From contig OU342636.1 in NCBI GenBank assembly GCA_910589415.1, positions 39,943,735 to 40,007,734 of the forward strand: a stretch of DNA of 64,000 nt, written 5' to 3'. Both the position numbers and the translations under genes were made by a program. Numbering within the stretch: the stretch's first letter is position 1; the number at the start of each line of letters is the position of its first letter. A model generated the notes under the pieces. That model saw nothing but the letters and a program-made list of their open reading frames with translations. It made no database searches and was not told the origin of the DNA. Shown in pieces: positions 50,661-61,026 of this stretch. Origin of the DNA: Malachius bipustulatus. Its lineage: Eukaryota > Arthropoda > Insecta > Coleoptera > Melyridae.

Positions 50661-53600
50661 CCTGATTCAACTGTTCCTGTCGTGCAAGGTACAGTAGTAG
50701 AAGGAGAGGACCAGGAACTGGATCAAACTCTTGGCTTACGCCACCTGCACGTCAATGAATTGACGTGACTTCCATTTTACATATTTCGCGTTGCAGTCAA
50801 TAAAGGACGCATGGCCATGACGGTAGTCAACAGACGAAGAAATATATTTTTTACGCTTTTTTCTAAAAATTGATATGAATGACAAAATCGTAGCGAATTC
50901 TTTTCGATTAAAATTGCAATAAGGTACCTGGTTAAATCATCCTGCTGATTATTTATTTATTTATTTAACATAGACGAGATCCAGGAGACTATAGGACTGC
51001 TTAATCCTGGAATTTAAGCTCAACAATAGTGATAAGTGAGTTCTCATGTTCCCGGGCGCGATAAAATTCTATTTCCTGCAATGAAATGAATGAAAAAATA
51101 ATCGAGGAACTTTGACTGCGACATGAATAAATAAAACCGGTAAAAATAGACATTAAAAATTCCGAGTATAGTATAATAATAGAACTGTCCCCCTGCGATG
51201 GAAACGAATTCAATTCAATGTTGACAGAACAACGTGTTTTTTCCTGCGTCTCTCAAGTGTTTTTCTCGTTATCTTTGATTTCACTCTTCAACATTTGCAG
51301 TTCTGAGAACCGTAATAATGAATTCGCATCGTTTACTAATAAATAACACTTTATCAATATATTTACTGCGGACTGCTCGGAGTACACAACCGACGTTGCC
51401 ACATAACTTTACACCTACAATTACGACAAAAATACATTGAACAATACTTTTAAATGCAAGTAAATTTCTATTTCTGATCCGAGGAGATATACCTACCAAA
51501 TTCTCCGTTTTAGACCAAAAACAAATATTTCGCCATCCTCTTGTCTCTCAGCGTTTGGAATTGCGTTTAAAAGTTTTTCTATTTACGATCCTGCATGTCC
51601 GGTGCGATAATATCTAACCTTGATCGTACATGTCTCAGACAGAGTCTTCTGGAATGAGGGTTCTCCTAATGGGGAATCAATCGAATGCGGTTTGATGTTT
51701 GAATAGGAATTTTTAATAGGTCGGCTTATAAGACCGAAAAGCTTGTTCGAAATATGGACGAAGGACCAGGGTACAGGATACTTGATACACGGGTACTGCC
51801 CGCGATTAATACAATCGCCCCTTTTAATCGGACACGATAATGAGGAATTTACGAATGCGGAAGCCGAGACGATTTCCACAGCAACTAACGAAGGGTGCTG
51901 GGTTGGCTTGCTCGTCTTCGACACTGCTCACTCTCGATTTGTACTGAATGTTGGAAGCTCCATCCTCACCACTCGCGCACCGCGTTATGAGTATATCTGT
52001 CAAGGATGGGAGGCAAGGATCGTGCAAGCAAAAGAAAAATGGCGTAAAGAAAGACGAGATTAAAAATGCATCTAGATATCGAAAAACATTCCAGCCTACA
52101 CTGACTGTTCTTCATGCAACATGTTTGGAAAGAGTTTTAACAACACCAAAATAATGACGTTAAAAAATTATTCGTCATGGCGTTTCTTTTATGTTGGACA
52201 AGAATCTGCATAATACGACTCCTTTCAACTTGAATGGACCGATTTTTCCCCTGTCGTCCAATCGTAAATCTTCATTAGGTGACAACCTTAAGCCTGAAAG
52301 TCTCAGAGGCTCATATTGTCTTGTTATGTCATGAAATTTAAAAGGTGAAATGTTTTATTAGGATTTCTGTGAAAATATACGTATGACAGTTTTTAATAGA
52401 ATCCGTTTCCTTGTTGCGCTTTTTGTGTTCATTTTAAAATAAAAAAGGTATACAGGGTGATTTTTTGAGTGGTCTATTTAGAAGTATCCAGAAATATTAC
52501 CTATAGAGATCTCAAATAACGGTCTTTACGGCGGTAAACTCACAGAGAAAAACTATTTCCGAAAAGACGACCCTTCTGGCGGTTACACCGGAAATAGATA
52601 CCAAATTTGGTATTTTTAATGGGATTTTGTAACATTTTCAAATTGTATATCAAAAAACTCCAATAAGGATGGTTTTTACAGCTGGCGTCTAAAAATCAAA
52701 TAAAAAAAAACGTCTTACGTGTCTCTATCTTAACTTTTCGTGGAATCCTATTGTGTAGTTTAAGTTTCTATACAGGGTGATGAAAATAATCAGATTTATA
52801 ATCGTATGCTAACGCCATCGTTTAGAAATAATTACAGATGTCCTACAAGAAGAGTCCAATATCACGTTTCACTGAAAATTGCCAACTTTGCAAAATCCAT
52901 TATTGAATTTCTAGTGATAAAATGAAACTGACCTAATACATGGCAACGCTGTGTAAAAAGCAGGTGATTGAAGCGTGAAACTTTGCAATGTTGATTTAAT
53001 TTATTCACGTGATGAAAACAAAATACGATATACAAGACATTTAACTTATATTTTTATACACGTCACTGATGTGATATATTCTATTTTTTTCGCAAATTTT
53101 CATTGCCACATTTTGCAAGTTTCCGAATAAATACAATTTCAACGATTGCGTTTATTGTTATGTATTTGAAGTTGATAACCGTGACCCTGAAAGGCTTCTG
53201 ATATGATCTCAAATAGACCGATGGGAGTTGCATAATTTTACAAGTAACATTTCAATAATTATTATATTAACTAAAACCACCTTTCAAATAGCCTAGAAAA
53301 ATTACATATGTTCGTATTCTATTTATAAAAGTTGAAAAAAATAAACGCTGACCTTTCCAACATTGTAATAATAATTTTAAATAGAATGATTATAAAATTT
53401 AATATATTCTTCTTGTAATGATCTTAAATTAATAATTTTTAGATCAAACAAAATATTTATTTCCAAACTGATTATCCCTATCAGTCGCCCATTTGAAGTA
53501 AAAATCAGGAAATAGTAAATTGTGAAACAAGTGCGGAAAAGAGAAAATTTCTCACGAGTGTGAAATTTCTTTTCCGCACGTGATACACACAGTACTTTTC

Positions 53601-55300
53601 CTACGACCACAATTTACCAGATTAATTATTTAACAAATTTAACACATAAATTATTTTTTCTGACAATGCTCTGCTTTTATGACCTTTTCTTCAATTTATG
53701 AAATGTTTATAAGCAGATTCGTATTTTTCTCTCGAAACTACAGGTAGCAAATTCAAAGAACACAAACCTGCTTGTTTTCTGACTTCAGCAGGTGGTGTAT
53801 TTTCTGCTTCAGATTCAGAGGAATTACAATCCATTATAATGATAGGTACCTAACTAAAGATTATTTTTTCAGACTACCTAGGTAGCTATTATTTTCAATT
53901 CTACCAATGGCTTTTTAATATTACTATTATATACTGTTAAATCATTGAATTCTACCGACAATATTATTATTATTTATTATTAGACTCCGTATAAACTAAA
54001 AATAAGTGACGTGAGCGTGGAGACATGGTAGATAATAACAATGCTTTAAGAGAGGTTAGTATATCATTGATATGCAACTTCTACACAACGCAGGCGCTGT
54101 GCGTCGTCGATGGAAGTTAGTAGAGGTGTGCGAGTTATTTTCACGATCACGTTCGTGAATTTGATTTGAACGCTACTAATGCTGTTATTAGCGATCCAAC
54201 TCGTAAATTTTAATAATTACTGCCACAAGAGAATAATGAGTATTTTATAGTCTTGTCGGGTTCTATCTTATCCCATTTGTGTTTATTTTATTACCTTGAA
54301 GCTTTAAATGAATAGTTATTCCATTAACAATAAGTAACAGTTGAGTTCTCAGTTACCGCCCATCACTATTGTTTACATTAAAACTGTACGGAAACGATTT
54401 TTGGCTATGCGTTATGTCACTTTGTCGCACAGTTTTGGATACGTGAGAAATCAGCTAGTTTGCGCACAAAAACCGACGCGCAAAGTAGTGTTTTGTATAG
54501 TGGTCCTGGTCGTAGGAAAAAAATATTTCTTAGGATTTATAACAATATTTATCTGAACTTCTATTCAAAGTATGTACTCTACAACATACCCATCATGTGC
54601 GTGTTCAATTTTTAGTAACGCTTGCTCAGGAACTTAATTTCTATAGGTAACGTGAATATACGAGACATGAAAGTATTCGACTTTCTTGAATAGTGATACT
54701 TAGGTCACGGTCACTACCAGTAACTGTTATTAGTTTATAGGTTATTTGAAAATAACTGTAATTCAACTGCTGGTTGTTAGACTCAAATCATCGGAATTAT
54801 CGGAATTACAAATATCTGTGAATCGATATCTGTAGATATGTCGTGTCAAATGGTCGGGAACAGTGTTTCTCGCACGCGGATATCTTGAGTAACGAGTATT
54901 TAAGATCTGTCGGTGCTCCGTGACTTGCCCCCCCCCCCCTCTAGTTCCAGCTCAATGAAATTGATGTAATGAAACAATGTGGCGTTAATGACGTTTAATA
55001 GCGCCGATTCCAATTATTGATGGAAGGAAATTCCAATAATAATCGATATTAATTTTTAGTAAGCCAAAACAATGAGTGTTAGGCCAAAGACACGTATAGG
55101 TACTGAAGAAAAACTGGATATTTGCTCGCAATATTACACAAAATGATCCTCACGGAGCAGTTCGTCATCTAACTCAGCAAATTGATGTTTATTTTCTGTA
55201 TAGGAACCTGCCACAGGCTGCTTCGGAAAAATGCTCCTCTTGCCTCCTTATTGAGTGACGGTGGTGGAAGAGTTGCTACCTCGAGACATTCCTGAGTGGT
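50661..55300. other. No gene established; overlapping open frames at 51583-52063, element-like ends at 52454 and 52773
   Basis: At 51583-52063 open frames over 100 codons lie on both strands (plus 51743-52063, minus 51583-51924) in a stretch of higher GC. I recognise no domain in either. At 52453 (TATACAGGGTGATTTTTTGA) and 52772 (TATACAGGGTGATGAAAATA) there are two TACAGGGTGA starts in the same orientation, about 320 bases apart. A hairpin with AAATTGTG arms and GTGCGGAAAAG/CTTTTCCGCAC is at about 53518-53620. The rest is AT-rich. Confidence 0.4.
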
Positions 55301-55313
55301 AAAATTTTTGTCA

Positions 55314-55510
55314 GAAGTCTTCAGCCAAACTTTCTTCACAGACGAAGTGTGGTTTCAAAGATCGGGATATGTCAATTACCAAAATTATAGATCATGGTTT
55401 GCTGAAAATCCGCATGTTTGTTGAATAAGCCACTTCATCGTGAGATTTTGGACAGCAATTAGTGCTTGGTAACTAATTGGGCCTTTTTTTTCAAGGGGAC
55501 ATAATGCTGC
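55314..55510 (+). pseudogene. Mariner-type transposase fragment
   Basis: The plus strand reads SQTFFTDEVWFQRSGYVNYQ then NYRSWFAENPHV, followed after stops by ISAW and LIGPFFFKG. FTDE holds the first catalytic Asp of the DDE/DDD domain, and the following YVN..N.R.W..ENPH stretch is typical of insect Tc1/mariner-type elements. The N-terminal part (from about 55072, SVRPKTRIGTEEKLDI) is barely recognisable and the C-terminal half is lost. Confidence 0.75.
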
Positions 55511-57505
55511 GCGGTACAGGGAAGACATCATTCAGCCGTTGTGTGTATGTTCGCAAAATCATTCCTGTTGCTTGTAGACCACTGGCAAAGCACATCGGAT
55601 ATCCGTTGGGTTGTATAATCACAACAACTGTCGTTCCTGGACCGGGAACGAACGACAAAGGACAGAGAGAGAAGGGAGACGGCGAAGAATCCTGCCGCTT
55701 AGCAGAACAACCGACACTCCGCATCGTAAAAAGAATCTAGACTCGGCTTTCCCGTGTCGCGTACCGCAGATTTTCGTAATCGCATTTTCACATTCGAGTC
55801 ATCTAAGAAGTCAATCATCATGATTGATAAATGCATAGATTTAGATTCATCGTGAGTGGGCCATTGTGACATCTCCACTGCGACCGAAGGTCAATTGTGG
55901 CTCACATCTAGCCGTGCTACAAACCCCATCAGGTCAGACTTCTTGAGGAAGCTCTCCGGAAGGTTTGCTCACCTGGGTATAACCAGAAAAAGGCCGAGGA
56001 TGCGGCAAAAAGAGGAAGACCAAATTGATTGAGCGATTGAGCCAAAGATTGTGGTTCGATCCTTGCCAGGCCCACACTATTTTTCGAATGTTCACGAAAA
56101 ATATAATATGCGATCGATTGGGGTGATGGTGGCCAGGGGAATTGGCGAAATGGGCGTAAAAGGCCTTGAAGGCCTAGCTTAGTCGCTTGGTGCACATAAC
56201 CCCTTCCCTCCAAACCGTTACCTTTATTAAATACAAGGCCCGACGAGTGGAGCTAGCTCCCTTATCGTTCGCAGAGAAATAAAATATACCAATATAAAGC
56301 ATAAAGGAAACAGAATTTCCGGAGATTTCTCTTTCGCCCATCTAACATAATAACTTGTAAAAACTATTGATAACTATACCAAAAAAAATTGGAACATTTA
56401 AAATGTCGAGGATTAGCTAAGCTACTTTTTGAGAAGGTGCTCCTTTCATCGGCCGATCACTGCCACGCTGTCGTTAGTTAACAAACTGACCTTGTATTAC
56501 TTCTTATTATTTTCTTTTAATGTTTTCTATTCTAATGATAATGAATGGAAAATGAAATGTAATTATACTCAATTCTTTTGTTTGCGGCGAATAATAATTA
56601 AAAACAAACAATTATTATTAGGAAGGTATTATAATATAAACGTAGAAATTATAAGAATTTTTTCTCTGGCGCCAATCGACCGAACAAACACAACAATTTC
56701 GTGTTATTACATGTGAGATTAATAATTATTGTAAAGTAAACTGATAAAATTCAATATGACAGACTAGCACGTACAGATATGTAATATTCCTATGTACTAC
56801 TACACTATTATAACGGCGTGCATAATTTACACAATACATATTTATTTTAACACTTGAAACATATTCAAAGTATCTTACAATACTTTGAAATACTCTGAAA
56901 TAGCCTCGGAAATACCTACACCTAACTAACATCTTGATCATTTTTTCATCTAAATTTAATTTCAGGCACTTGAAGATGAATGAATCTCGAACTCCCAATG
57001 AATGAAATACCAACTTATTATTACATATCATAAATAATGTATGTTGCATATTTCAGACATACCTACCAAAAAAAATTTGTTTTTTACATAATAAAATTGT
57101 AATAATAAATAAAAAGCAGGGTTTTGTGTATATTTTGTAATTTTTAAAAATTATGTTAATTCATTAAAATTTAAAAGTAAGCAAGGAGTATTCGCTTGCA
57201 GCATATAGTTCGAAAATCTTGCGCTTTTACTTTTTGTTTTCCTCAATAATGAAATTGAAAAAATGCCAGAGGTAGAAAATAATTTTCCGATTTTCCGGGA
57301 CACGCAGCCACCGACAGCTCGAAAATACCACCGATGAGGTGAAAAAGGCTCGAAAATCTCTTGTTATTTGTTTTTTAAAAGAGTTTTTTTTACAAAGCTG
57401 CAGTGCTTATATTTAGTAGCTAATAAAATTCTATCTCACACGGAATTTCTTCTGCGCTGCTACCTACATCTTCTAAACACAGCTATACCTGAGAACTAGA
57501 GCTTT
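55511..57505. other. No gene seen
   Basis: Mixed composition. At 55640-55740 the sequence is purine-rich with a GAGAGAGAAGGGAGA run. At 56053-56062 a GGTTCGATCC string resembles an RNA polymerase III B box, but no A box or tRNA fold accompanies it. The remainder is AT-rich with uninformative open frames. Confidence 0.4.
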
Positions 57506-57567
57506 CGCAGCCACTAATAACAACGGCAGATGTCTCCGCAGCCACTAATAACAACGGCAGATGTCTC
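57506..57567. repeat. Perfect 31-base tandem duplication
   Basis: Two identical copies of CGCAGCCACTAATAACAACG + GCAGATGTCTC lie head to tail (57506-57536 and 57537-57567). The absence of any difference suggests a young duplication or assembly slippage. Confidence 0.95.
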
Positions 57568-57744
57568 TTTAAGTCGGAAAATCACCAGAAAAATTTTCAT
57601 GAAAAAGTGACATAGATAATTTAAGTTTGCTTCAAAAACGATACCATGCATTCATCCTACATACGTGCGTGTATAAATCCCCCCCCCCCCCCCTTAATTT
57701 TTTCACCACTAGACCAATCTTTTTTTGTGATAACTTTCACTCTT

Positions 57745-58250
57745 TTTTTTTGTCATCTTGGTGATGCTAACATTTCTTGGGGCGGAGCACCATCTTGTTG
57801 GAATCATTTTTCTCCATTTCCTCCATGAAATTAATTTGGATTATTATGAACAACTTGTTGAATGCCTGGCTACATTTGCAAGGAGATTCGGCCATTCAAA
57901 TTATGTTCAATAAAAAAGGCACCAATAATATGGTTACCGAGACTGCTAGCTAAAATATTAAGCTTTTGTGGATACCGTTTCGCTGTCTCCCGAAACCATA
58001 ACGGGTTGTTATTACTCCAATATCCAACGTTCTTGTCAATTCACCATCTCCCCGTTAAAAAAAGGTTTTCATCGCCGTAGCATATTTTTGATTTCTTAAT
58101 TCTTTCAGCGAATCCATTTCAGCGATCCGGGTTATCTTCATTTAGTTCGTCGTGAAGCAAATACCCAGGAGCTATTAAGTTCGTTGGCAAATCAGGGTTC
58201 TGAGTAATTTCGGTGATCAAACAGATCCCGTTCTTGAAAGCTTTGAAGCC
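57745..58250 (-). pseudogene. Mariner-type transposase, central part, decayed
   Basis: Down the minus strand: LLHDELNEDNPDRWNGFAER near 58140, YGDENLFLTGRW near 58070 (the D of the SDE-like first catalytic motif is kept), NVGYWSNNNPLWFRETAKRY then PQKLNILASSLGNHIIGAFF near 57960-57900, and FQQDGAPP near 57790, which holds the second catalytic Asp. The third acidic block and the N-terminal helix-turn-helix are missing. Few stops interrupt the region, so this copy is better preserved than the one at 21.2-21.9 kb. Confidence 0.85.
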
Positions 58251-58525
58251 AAAACCCTTTTAAATTTGCAACAGGGTTTTCCCGGTTCGTTCCATTGAAA
58301 ATATTGTTACAGTTTTCCCTCTGTAGGTTCACCGATAAATTGAAAAACCACTTTAATTAACAATTCACATTGACACTACCTACTTATACTAATTTACAAA
58401 GTTCAATTACATAATAGGTATAATCCCACTTCTGACACCATTTTCCCTGACACCACTTTCCCATTAACAATGTCGTAGAGCCCCGGCTCCAAAGTTTGTG
58501 CATCCCGGACAGACGATTCGTTGCT

Positions 58526-60409
58526 TTAGTCGAATCGCGACAGGCGATTCAGATGAACTACTTTCAACTTAGCCTTGGGGCTGCTCTGGATCCGGTAGAC
58601 GACGTCATTAATTCTCTTTATGATCTTGTACGATTCTTCCCAGGTTAGATGAAGTTTTGGAGAGCGTCCCTCCTTCCATTCGGGGTTGTAGAGTCTTACC
58701 TGGTCGCCATACTGGAAACCTACGAAGTTTGCCTTCCTGTCGTACCGAGTCTTCAATCTTTCCCAAGATCTTTCCTGGTCATTCCTCCATTGTCCGGTTG
58801 CCAGGGATTTCAACGGTGAAGAACTTTATGCTCAGAGTCCCTTACTGCCTTGCTGCGATTCTTTTTGCAAGGCTTGCAATCTTTCTTGCATGGCCTTTTG
58901 ATAAAGTCTACCTTTCTATGGTCACAATCTCTCTTGGCCTGGGACAGTTGTACAGAGTTGACTATATGAACGGTCTATGCAGTCACCATCAGCCGAATTT
59001 CGTCGTTCTTCAGCTTAAGCGCGTACGCTACCGGATGTTTAGGATGACACCGTTTCTGCATTATATTCAGACCAAGTATAAAATCGTCTACGATGTCAGC
59101 TATCTCATGGTAAATCGTCCCATCACCGCTTCTCCAAACAGCCGCTACCAGTCGCTGTTCTGAGGATAGTTTCACTTATTAAGGGAGCGACTTCCCGGTG
59201 TTCGCACAACGACTGACGGTAGACTTTGCAGCACCGGTATTAATTGGAAAAACTAATTCCTGGTCATCGAGTTCACCGTCTAAGAGCAGGCTGTCACTGG
59301 ATTTTTGCAGAAGTCACATAGTATAATGTCCTGGGGCTTAGATGTGCACCAGCTAGCGGACGCCCCATGGTATCAGTTTCCCTGGTTCGTGGCCACAGCT
59401 GACTGTCCTGTTGTCCAGGGAGAGTCCAGGGACCGTACGATGTGGCCCGTTTTTCCGCATGCAAAGCAACGAGGCCTTTCTGTAGAAGTTTGCCTCTTTA
59501 TGTCTGACCAACTGAATCATTTAATCAATTTTGGCCCCAAGAGTTTGCAGCATTCTAGAAATTTCTTCCTGCTGTTGATCGGTCTCCTCAAGAACTACAT
59601 CCCAGACTCGATGTAAGTCACCTCATGTAGAATTACGCAATACCTCGATGCGGAATGCTTGAAGCAGCGCCTAATCGTGTATTTTATTTTGCTCACTCGA
59701 CAGGAGAATATCTGCGTGGTCTCTTGATCTCTCAGTCTATCAACAAAGCTCCGTCTCGCCATGTGACGTAGATAATCATTCGGGTACCCCGGGTACGCCA
59801 GATGGACCAGCCGTTCGATGTTCGCTTTAAATTCTTGCAGGGTCTCTTCGCTCCTCTGCGTTCTTGAGGTCAGCTGCGTCTGGAACACTTGCTTCATATG
59901 GCTGTCTCCAAAGCGCAGTTCGAGAGCACCATCTTGGCAAAGTTTCTCTGGTCCCGTTCCGGAATAATCTGCAGGAGTTCCAGAGCTGTGCTGCCCCGTA
60001 AGTGTGAATTAAAGATGTGACCTTGTCCTCCGACGTCGATAAGTACTCCAGGAACTCTGCCCGTCATAACTTGGAAGCTTCACTCACGCTGCACTCCCCG
60101 GGCTCCGCCGTTCACGTGTTTCCAGGTACTGGATGCGATTCTGCAAACTTTCTATTTCGTCCGTGATTTCTTTCCTGATATCCATGGACTCTCTTTGATT
60201 TCTTCTCTACTTTCGATTTCTTTACTGGTCTCAGTTTCTGATTTTTCGTAGACTTGATCTTGATCGTACCTCAAGTCATCCAGAATCTTCTTTAATTCTT
60301 CTCGGTCTTCTCTTTCGTTCCTTCGTCTCAATTCTTCGTCTTCTCTTTTTTTTAACTGTTTCAATTCTTGTTTTTCGAGAATATTGTCTATTTCTTTGTT
60401 GTGTGGCAT
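58526..60409 (-). pseudogene. Gypsy-like LTR retroelement, internally deleted
   Basis: Reading down the minus strand: a charged coiled-coil N-terminal gag region (60409-60152); a conserved gag block with EETLQEFKANIERLVHLAYP (59897-59740); a damaged zinc knuckle (CFACGKTGH near 59460); an aspartic protease with FPINTGAA in place of the usual DTGA (about 59240) and DFILGLNIMQK (about 59080); then directly the C-terminal integrase region (YDRKANFVGFQYGDQVRLYN, 58745-58680, to 58526). The reverse transcriptase, RNase H and integrase core are absent. No LTR pair was recognised. The element is an inactive remnant. Confidence 0.85.
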
Positions 60410-60797
60410 GAGAGGTAGGTAATTCCTATTATTTTCGGGAAATAAGGCTACGGATTAAATTTGAAAAGTAGGGAATATGAGCGAGTGCGAGATAGTTGTT
60501 AGTACCTACAGTTGGACTATTTTTGACTATTTCACTCATCTTATGATTTTCAGGTAATGTGACCAATCGGAATTGAAAGATCAAAGCTATATGCTTATCG
60601 CGATAAGCAGGAGATGTCTTTTAATTTTTCTGATTGATCTATCAGCGTGTTGAATTTGAATGCCGTAGTCATGGATACGGATCGTTTACCTAACGGTGTA
60701 GAGTTTGACAGTTGGACAATAAATAATTTGGTTGCACGTTAAAATGTGTCGCTTCTGCCAAATTAAAATTTTTTGACGCTTTAGTTTAACAAACAGA

Positions 60798-61026
60798 TCA
60801 GTGAAGTTGGCACCCCTAAGTGTGAATTTTTTGTGTGTTTACGTTTGTCAAACCAAAATTTTCGTTCTTCTGTTCTTAAAAAAAAGTTATATAATTTTGC
60901 CATAACTTTCTTTTGAATGGTGGACAAACGAAAATTGTATGTACAAACGTGTACAAATAGTGGCGGACAAACGAATGCAGTTTGCGTTTTACAAAAATTC
61001 GTACTTAGGGGTGCCAACTTCACTGA
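60798..61026. mobile_element. 229-bp MITE
   Basis: The ends TCAGTGAAGTTGGCACCCCT + AAGT (60798) and ACTTAGGGGTGCCAACTTCA + CTGA (to 61026) are inverted copies of at least 24 bases. The similarity continues inward over AATTTTT and further short blocks (GACAAAC/GTTTGTC). No clear target duplication and no coding capacity. Open frames crossing it on both strands are incidental. Confidence 0.88.

Noticed and set aside
56053..56062. GGTTCGATCC, a possible RNA polymerase III B box of a tRNA or SINE
   Set aside because: No A box at the right distance, no cloverleaf, no poly-T end and no repeat copy seen.
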